DNA of 64,000 nt from Pseudomonadota bacterium. GTDB lineage: Bacteria; Pseudomonadota; Gammaproteobacteria; Burkholderiales; Burkholderiaceae_C. Shown piece by piece: positions 57,719 to 64,000 of the stretch. The notes under the pieces are model-generated. The model saw nothing but the letters and a program-made list of their open reading frames with translations, ran no database searches and was not told the DNA's origin. Both the position numbers and the translations under genes were made by a program. The DNA is taken from contig JAJZUZ010000003.1 of assembly GCA_021845965.1 (NCBI GenBank), forward strand, positions 1-64,000. Reading direction: 5' to 3'. The stretch's first letter is position 1. Every line of letters starts with the position of its first letter.

Positions 57719-60700
57719 TCAGTAGTTCTCGCGCATGTAGATCAACGGCGCCTTGTAGAGGCCGAACGCTGCCCGCGCGCCCAGATTCGGCCCAAACCAC
57801 GGCACGTTACCCCCCACGGCATTGGCTTCGCTGGCACTGAGACAGGTCTTGCCGGCGGCCGTAGCGCCCTCATTGACCGAGAGGTCCACGCTGCCGGAGT
57901 TCCCCGCACCCGGCCGGCTCAGGGTCAGCGAGCTCAGCCCGCCAGCGAAAAGCAGAGTCGTGGCCGGAGATATGCGTGTCTCACAGGCGTTCAGATTGCC
58001 CAGATAGTTGCCCATGGCGATGCTGCCGGCCGGCAGGGCCGTGCAACTGTCCAGCGTATTGGTCGCGAAATAGGCGCCCTGCCAGTACTGCGCCGACAGG
58101 CCCAGCGGCAGCGCCAGCAGCTCGGAGCCATAGGCGTTCTGCAGGCGCAGGCGCCCGTAGCGGATTCGGGTCGTACCGGTCTCCTGCTCGGCGGCAGTCC
58201 CGATCAGCGTGGCACCGTCCGTATCATTCACGGCCGCCTTGAGCTTGAACTGATCGTAGGGACCATCGGGCGCCGCCAGCTTCGTGAACGCGTAGGTCTC
58301 GTTGAGCTGGAACACCCCGGCCGACCAGAGCGCGGTGCTCGGCATGCTCGGAAAGGCCGGGCTGGCAAGCCGGTTGACATCGACCGCGGCGCCGTTGTTG
58401 TCGCCGCTGATCGTGACGCCGGCCAGGTTGGTGTAGCCGCTGGTGTAGCGGCTCACCACCGGGTCGCTGGCGGATGGCGCGGCGCCGGTGCTGGCATGCG
58501 CCTTCACCGTCAACGCCACCCCCAGCGCGTCCTGGTCCATGTAGGTGAACCCGCCCGCGCTGCAGCCGGCCGTGAGCGCGCCGCTGAACGAGTAATGGCT
58601 CGGCACCCAGCGCCCGAACCTGCCCGTCGCCGCGCTGCCGATGTTGCAGCCGTAACGCCCCGTACTCAGCGTATTCGAGGTGCTGCCGCTGGTGCAGTCA
58701 CCCATGGCCTGGTCGACCAAGGTGAACTTGTCGTCGACCACCGCATCGGTGCTGAACTGGAGGTTGCCGACATCGAGGTACCTGAACGCACTGCCGCTGG
58801 CCTTGGCGCCGTCGCCATTGCCAAAGGTGCCAGAGAGGGTGCCCGAGGCGATGGCCGCGCCGTTGTGATCAAGGGCCTTGGCCGCATTGAGCACCGGTGC
58901 CGTACCGCTGTAGCCGCTGGCGACATTGGCATCGGCATCCAGCGCAAAGCTGCTGCCCGCCACCGCCTTGGGTGTGCCGGTCAGCCCCGTGTTGGTCAAC
59001 ACCGGCGCCGACACGGTGAACTGCTGCGGACGGATGGCAAAGTTGTCGGTGGAACAGGCTGCCGCCGAGGTACCCGCCTTCATGCGGACCCGGACATTCG
59101 GTGCCGCGTTGGCGTAATTGAACGTCACCTGCTTGCGCCCCTGGTCGGTACTCGCAAATGTCACGGAGGTCGCCGACGTCAGGCCGCTGCCGGAGGGGCA
59201 GGTCGACGCCGAACTGTCCACCAGGTCCACCGCCACCGTGCCGGTATAGGTCGTGTTCACCGTGCTGGCACCACTCAGCGCCAGCACGTCTACATTGAAG
59301 GCGGTGCCGGACAGCTTGGTGTACAGGCGTGACTTCGGGCTGCCACCCACCTCCGCCGCATCGAAGTTGCACGAAGCACTCGCAAAGCTCATGGTGCAAG
59401 ACTCGGTCGAACCGATGAAGCAGCGTGTGCCCGCCGCCGGTATGGGTGACGTGCTCACGGTCCCCAGCGTCACATCCCCGGCGGTGCCCACGCTCAGTTG
59501 CCGCGTGGTCACGCCGCCGGAGAAGGAAAACGTGTCGCCGCCTGCCCAGCCTGTGGGCGACAGGCGCACGGTCACCGCGCCCGTGTACAGCGTCGAGCAG
59601 CTGGCATTGAGGCAGGCCTTGACCGTCACCGTCTCCGGGGTGCAGACCGATGCCGAGCCGTCATGCTCGATCTGGATATGGTCATAGGTACCGGAGCAGG
59701 AGCGGCCCAGCGTCATGTCGGCCTGCACCTCCGCTGCGCTGAGTTCATAGCTGTAGAGCTTGACCTCATCGATCATGCCGCGGAAGTTGCGCGCCGGGAG
59801 CAGGCTGCAGGCGGCGCCCGTGGAGATGTCGCCGCCGATGTAGAAATTGCAGTTGTTCGCCTGCAGGGTACCCTTCCAGTTGTTGGTGTTCGCGTCCTGC
59901 ACGCCGTTGATATAGATGCGCTGCCGCCCGGTCGTCGAATCAAAGGTGATCGCCACATGGGTCCACTGGTTCAGGGGAATGGTGGCGGCCGACGTCAGGG
60001 TCGAGCTGTTCCACCACCAATACAGCTTGCCTTGCGGATTCAGGTGGAACTCGTAGTTCACGTCGTTCGACAGGATCGAATACAGATCACTCGTCGGATA
60101 GGCGGTCGGATAGATCCAGGCCGAGGCGGACAGCTTGGTCGTGTAGTCGAACAGAGGGCTGTCGGCCACCTGCACCACGGCCTTGCCGTCGAAGCTCGCC
60201 GCGTTGCAAAAACCGCCGACGACGGAGGCATGCTGGGACGCTATGGTTGGATTCGGTGCCACGGTGTTGGTGGTTGTCGGCGTCGTCGTGGTCAGGCGTG
60301 TGCCGTTGAGCCCGGTGGTACCGCTGTCGAGCACCTCGCCCGTCGCGCCGGTCCACGAACCCACCGGCTCGTCCAGCCGGAAATGCGTCACGGCACTGGG
60401 CAGCACCAGCACGGACGCGCTGGCCGTGCCGAAGCCGGTCGCCGTCACGGTGTTGGTCAGCACGCCCTGCTGAGTCAGCGATACCGCCAGCGTCAGCGTG
60501 GCACTGCCGTTGCCCGGCAGCGAGGGGATGGTCCACGTGACCTGCTGTCCGGACACCGCCACGCTGCCCAGCGTCGGCGCGGACGCGGAGTAGCTCATCC
60601 CCGCCGGAAGCGTGTCCACGACACTGACGTTGGCGCGGGCCGTGGCATCCGGATTGCTGACGCTGATCGTGAACGTCATCACGTCCCCGAGCAGCGCCGA

Positions 60701-61768
60701 AGAGGCACTGGCCGTCTTGCTGAGCAAGGAAAGCGTCGTGAAGGTCTGGTCGGCCCCGTAGACCGTGCCGGCGCTGCTGCTGGCCTTGACGCGGAAATGG
60801 TAGGTCGTTGCGGCGGTCAGTCCCGAAACCGCGGAATTCACGGTCACACTGGATGTCCCGGCGGGCACGGAGGCGGGTGTCGCCGCCAGCGTGCCGCCAT
60901 AGCTCGTGGTGGTGCCGTACTCGAAGCTGACGGTGGCCGCCGCGTCATTGGCGACCACGGCACCATTGAGCGTTGCGGTTGTCGTGGCGATTGCGGTCGC
61001 GGCGTTCGTTGTTGCGGTCGGTGGCACTGGCGCGTCGGGATAGGTGATGACAAGACGGCCAGGACCACCCGCTCCACCTGCTTGGTCGTTATTGTTCTCG
61101 GCGCAGGCACCGCCGCCGCCACCACCGGCCGCCAAACCCGGGTTGCCCGCACTGCGGGAGTTGGTACCAGCCCCACCGTTGCCACCATTGTTGGCAGTGC
61201 CCGTGCCGGCCACGTTGCCGGTGGCGCTGCCACCGGCACCGGAGCTTCCGGCACCACCGCCGCCGGCTCCGCCGTTGTTGCAGTTCCCGCCGACGGCACC
61301 GGCCGATCCGCTGCCGCCGGCGTAGACCACGTCCCCCACGCCGTTGGCTGCCGACCCCGCACCCGCGGCCCCGGCCGCTGCACCCACACGCCCCCCCGCT
61401 CCACCCTTGGCGACGACCACGCTTGCGCCAAAAATCGTGTCGCCCCCAGCGGTACCGTTGCCGTTGGATCCTGTGCCGCCCGCGCCGACCGTCACCGAGA
61501 CAGTGCTGCCCGCCGTCAGACCAGTGACGACCTTGCGAGCGTACTGCCCGCCCGCTCCCCCCCCCCCTTTGCCGGGGTTGGAAGTCGCGCCGCCCCCCGC
61601 TCCGCCGCCGCCCCAGGACTCCACCGTCACTGCTGTGGTCGACGTAATCCAGGCCGGGACCGTCCACGTGTACGTACCGGGAGTCGTGTAGGAATCGCTA
61701 GCCCCGTAAACCAGCGTGGCCGAGAGCGCCAGCGAGGCAGCAAGGATACGGCGCTTGAGTTGCAGCAT
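57719..61768 (-). CDS. mshQ: MSHA biogenesis protein MshQ-like, large mosaic secreted protein (Gly-rich, Fn3-like, DUF11-like, LamG-like, DUF6701-like C-terminus)
   Basis: 1349 aa; signal peptide; LamG-like ASAWIYPTAYPTSDLYSILSND...QWTHVAITFDSTTGRQRIYINGV...FRGMIDEVKLYSYELSAAEVQ; MshQ-type C-terminus; located after mshP. Confidence 0.87.
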   Translation of the reverse strand: MLQLKRRILAASLALSATLVYGASDSYTTPGTYTWTVPAWITSTTAVTVESWGGGGAGGGATSNPGKGGGGAGGQYARKVVTGLTAGSTVSVTVGAGGTGSNGNGTAGGDTIFGASVVVAKGGAGGRVGAAAGAAGAGSAANGVGDVVYAGGSGSAGAVGGNCNNGGAGGGGAGSSGAGGSATGNVAGTGTANNGGNGGAGTNSRSAGNPGLAAGGGGGGACAENNNDQAGGAGGPGRLVITYPDAPVPPTATTNAATAIATTTATLNGAVVANDAAATVSFEYGTTTSYGGTLAATPASVPAGTSSVTVNSAVSGLTAATTYHFRVKASSSAGTVYGADQTFTTLSLLSKTASASSALLGDVMTFTISVSNPDATARANVSVVDTLPAGMSYSASAPTLGSVAVSGQQVTWTIPSLPGNGSATLTLAVSLTQQGVLTNTVTATGFGTASASVLVLPSAVTHFRLDEPVGSWTGATGEVLDSGTTGLNGTRLTTTTPTTTNTVAPNPTIASQHASVVGGFCNAASFDGKAVVQVADSPLFDYTTKLSASAWIYPTAYPTSDLYSILSNDVNYEFHLNPQGKLYWWWNSSTLTSAATIPLNQWTHVAITFDSTTGRQRIYINGVQDANTNNWKGTLQANNCNFYIGGDISTGAACSLLPARNFRGMIDEVKLYSYELSAAEVQADMTLGRSCSGTYDHIQIEHDGSASVCTPETVTVKACLNASCSTLYTGAVTVRLSPTGWAGGDTFSFSGGVTTRQLSVGTAGDVTLGTVSTSPIPAAGTRCFIGSTESCTMSFASASCNFDAAEVGGSPKSRLYTKLSGTAFNVDVLALSGASTVNTTYTGTVAVDLVDSSASTCPSGSGLTSATSVTFASTDQGRKQVTFNYANAAPNVRVRMKAGTSAAACSTDNFAIRPQQFTVSAPVLTNTGLTGTPKAVAGSSFALDADANVASGYSGTAPVLNAAKALDHNGAAIASGTLSGTFGNGDGAKASGSAFRYLDVGNLQFSTDAVVDDKFTLVDQAMGDCTSGSTSNTLSTGRYGCNIGSAATGRFGRWVPSHYSFSGALTAGCSAGGFTYMDQDALGVALTVKAHASTGAAPSASDPVVSRYTSGYTNLAGVTISGDNNGAAVDVNRLASPAFPSMPSTALWSAGVFQLNETYAFTKLAAPDGPYDQFKLKAAVNDTDGATLIGTAAEQETGTTRIRYGRLRLQNAYGSELLALPLGLSAQYWQGAYFATNTLDSCTALPAGSIAMGNYLGNLNACETRISPATTLLFAGGLSSLTLSRPGAGNSGSVDLSVNEGATAAGKTCLSASEANAVGGNVPWFGPNLGARAAFGLYKAPLIYMRENY

Positions 61769-61770
61769 GA

Positions 61771-62199
61771 TCAACGCTCCAAGGTGGCCGTGAGACTGCG
61801 CTCGACGAAACCGGGATTGCCGGGCGCCCCCACCGTCTGGGCCACTGCCGTGAATTGGAACACCCGCCGGTCCGTGCCGGCCTCGTTGTACGTGGCCGGG
61901 GCACAGGTCACCGCCACAGTGAAGCCGCCATCAAAGCTGGCCGAGCCGCCCGGCAGCGTCGTCGGCGAGGCCGGGCACGTGGCCGTCGCAGCCGGCTGGG
62001 CCGCAATGCTACCGATACCCCAGGCCAAGCCGGCTCGCGCCGCCCAATAGGCGCGCGAGCCCTGGATGTCGGCCGCCGAGTTGAGCTGCTGGGTGTTGGA
62101 GAAGGTCAGCATGAAGGCCCCCAGGGCCGCGAGCACCACCAGCAGGAAGATGGCCGCCATGGCGGCGAAACCGGCGTGTGAGCGGGCGATCGACTTCAT
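61771..62199 (-). CDS. mshP: MSHA biogenesis protein MshP-like
   Basis: GFAAMAAIFLLVVLAALGAFMLTFSNTQQLNSAADIQGSRAYWAARAGLAWG. Confidence 0.88.
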   Translation of the reverse strand: MKSIARSHAGFAAMAAIFLLVVLAALGAFMLTFSNTQQLNSAADIQGSRAYWAARAGLAWGIGSIAAQPAATATCPASPTTLPGGSASFDGGFTVAVTCAPATYNEAGTDRRVFQFTAVAQTVGAPGNPGFVERSLTATLER

Positions 62200-63011
62200 G
62201 GCGTGTTGTTGACGTTGATCTCGTGATACAGGCTCACGGTTTCGCCGCCCTGGCTGATGGCCAGCTCGATCTGCACCAGGCCGTTGCGCTGCAGATCCGA
62301 ACCGTTGTAGATGAATTTGCAGGTCACACCGCTGGCCATCAGGCTGCCGCCGGTCGCGGGACAGGATGACGCATAGGCATAGTTGCTGTTGCGGTAGAGA
62401 TTTCCGCCGGTGCAGACGTAGGAAACAATCGCCTCGTTGCCGGGAATCACCTGGAAGCGGTTGTTCGGTGACGCAAAGGGAAACTTCTTCCCGTTGATGC
62501 GGATCTTGGTCTCGCCCGCCAGCGATCCGGTCTGCACGACCGTCACCCGGGAGGTGTTATCGCCCGCATAGGCGTCCGCCCCGGGGATGCCCAGGTTGTA
62601 GACCGCGATCAGGTCATCCTTGACGATCTGCTGGTCAGCCAGCGCGCTGTTGGCGCCGAACATGTCGAAGCTGTTGTCGGACTTGGAAAAGTCGAGAAAA
62701 TCGCCGTTGCCGCTGGCATCGACATCGGCCCGATAGCGCCCGCCGGTCTTGGTCGGAATGAACTCGATGCACTGGTTGTTGGCCTGCCGCAGGCTGTTGG
62801 GCAGGGCCTTGCGGATGTCGCGCGACATGCGCCGCACCACCGTGTCCGCGGCATCGGACAAGGCCGCGCGCCGCGCCGTGTCGAAGTAGGCATCGATCGG
62901 CTTGCGCATGAACACCGCCACCATGGCGCCGACGATGCCCAGGATCACGATCACCATGATCAGCTCGATCAGGGTAAAGCCGTGTTGCAGGCGGGACGGC
63001 CGGTTCATCAT
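62196..63011 (-). CDS. mshO: MSHA pilin-like protein MshO
   Basis: Prepilin motif HGFTLIELIMVIVILGIVGAMVAVFMRKPIDAYFDTARRAALSDAADTVVRRMSRDIRKALPNSLR. Confidence 0.91.
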   Translation of the reverse strand: MMNRPSRLQHGFTLIELIMVIVILGIVGAMVAVFMRKPIDAYFDTARRAALSDAADTVVRRMSRDIRKALPNSLRQANNQCIEFIPTKTGGRYRADVDASGNGDFLDFSKSDNSFDMFGANSALADQQIVKDDLIAVYNLGIPGADAYAGDNTSRVTVVQTGSLAGETKIRINGKKFPFASPNNRFQVIPGNEAIVSYVCTGGNLYRNSNYAYASSCPATGGSLMASGVTCKFIYNGSDLQRNGLVQIELAISQGGETVSLYHEINVNNTP

Positions 63012-63472
63012 GTCGGATCCTGCGTCCGGAAACCGGTCAGGGTGATGGTTTCATTGCCGCGGTTTACCGTCACGTTGACGCGTTTGGCCGCCACCGTGCC
63101 CAGGGTGGTCGCCGCGACCTGGATCTGGACCGTATAGCCATAGATGCCCGCCGGCATGCCGGTAAACATCGGGCCGGCGACAGACAACGTCTCGTTGATG
63201 CCGTTGTAGTCCTCCACGTCATCGTAGAGCGTCCTGTCGGCCTCGACCACATTGGGCAGGCCATCAGGGTCGTCGTAGGCCTTGAGCAGGACTTCCTCCA
63301 GCAAGGAATCGGCCAGCGCCATGGCCTGCTTGCGCACCATGGGGTCGGCGCTGGATCGCACGGACACGTCCATCACCATCAGGATGCCGGCGACGCCCAC
63401 CGACACCACGACGATGAAGACGATCAGCTCCAGCAGCGTGAAGCCGGCCTGGTCGCGCCTAGTCGTGCACAT
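63008..63472 (-). CDS. mshD: MSHA pilin-like protein MshD
   Basis: Prepilin motif AGFTLLELIVFIVVVSVGVAGILMVMDVSVRSSADPMVRKQAMALADSLLEEVLLKAY. Confidence 0.91.
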   Translation of the reverse strand: MCTTRRDQAGFTLLELIVFIVVVSVGVAGILMVMDVSVRSSADPMVRKQAMALADSLLEEVLLKAYDDPDGLPNVVEADRTLYDDVEDYNGINETLSVAGPMFTGMPAGIYGYTVQIQVAATTLGTVAAKRVNVTVNRGNETITLTGFRTQDPT

Positions 63473-63941
63473 AACCGGTATCCGCTTCAACGGTGATGAC
63501 CGGGCCGGCAGCCACGCCGCCCTGCGTCACTTGCAGGGCCAGGGCCTGGCTGGGCTGGCCCAGCGCGCTGAACCAGAAGGCGCTGGCCGGCACGGTCTGG
63601 TAGGCGACGTCGGCAGGGGCTGTGACCTGCGCCGGCGTTTCACCCTTGGGGCCGGTCAGATTGCCGTCGCAGTTGTTGGAGGCCGGCGCGGTGGCGATGC
63701 TCAGGGTGGCCGAACCGCCGGCAAAGGCGACGCAGACCGTGCGTCGCTGCGCGATGGCCGACTTCTGCGCATAACGCAAAAGCGCGAGAGTTTCATCGTG
63801 GAAACCTCGCGCGTCGAAGTCCTTGGTGTTCAATTGGGGAATCAGAAATGCCGCCATCACCCCCAACAGAACCATCACCGTGATCAACTCGATCAAAGTG
63901 AAACCGCGGACTCCCATAGGTGAACGGATCGTGGAATCCAT
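63459..63941 (-). CDS. mshC: MSHA pilin-like protein MshC
   Basis: Prepilin motif RGFTLIELITVMVLLGVMAAFLIPQLNTKDFDARGFHDETLALLRYAQKSAIAQRRTVCV. Confidence 0.9.
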   Translation of the reverse strand: MDSTIRSPMGVRGFTLIELITVMVLLGVMAAFLIPQLNTKDFDARGFHDETLALLRYAQKSAIAQRRTVCVAFAGGSATLSIATAPASNNCDGNLTGPKGETPAQVTAPADVAYQTVPASAFWFSALGQPSQALALQVTQGGVAAGPVITVEADTGYVHD

Positions 63942-64000
63942 TCAGTTGCCACCATAACGCCCAGCCATTGCAACGGCAACTTTCCTAATCCAGCAAGGCC

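Noticed and set aside
61080-61600. Dense GGN/CCN repeats considered as a CRISPR or tandem-repeat array
   Set aside because: No regular repeat-spacer periodicity; explained by Gly-rich coding sequence in mshQ (the 11-G run is reported separately).
59498-62050. 850-aa plus-strand ORF
   Set aside because: Antisense to mshQ/mshP; Arg/Gly-rich shadow ORF.

Overview
This 64 kb GC-rich bacterial chromosome segment is probably from the Burkholderiales, Comamonadaceae-like, judging by gene content and order. That assignment is inferred, not tested. Most of the window is core housekeeping: tRNA-His, ppiD, tRNA-Val, hupB, pgsA, uvrC, earP/efp, rmuC, clpA/clpS, two unrelated isocitrate dehydrogenases, sodB, xseA, an exbB/exbD-lpxK-Trm112-kdsB-adk operon, lexA, and a fatty acid/acyl-CoA catabolic cluster. 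The right ~13 kb carries most of an MSHA-type IV pilus locus (mshC, D, O, P, Q, I, I2-like, J, K, L, M, N) on the minus strand, ending in an HD-GYP protein. No CRISPR array, rRNA, transposase or prophage was seen. The most interesting observations are: (1) an 11-bp poly-G tract early in the large mosaic MshQ coding region, a candidate phase-variation switch; (2) an AMP-phosphorylase-like / divergent PRPP-synthetase-like / LOG-family operon that looks like a nucleotide-ribose salvage module; (3) an adjacent APH-like kinase and acyl-CoA dehydrogenase resembling split ACAD10/11 or LvaA/LvaC; (4) a CPA2 antiporter overlapping a YbdK-type ligase; (5) two SOS boxes between lexA and a divergent asparaginase; (6) a tandem 14-bp operator-like repeat upstream of monomeric icd, with a shared 9-mer upstream of dimeric icd; (7) a Fur-like palindrome between a patatin lipoprotein and an orphan iron-binding SBP. 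All calls come from reading the sequence and the supplied ORF translations; no database searches were run.
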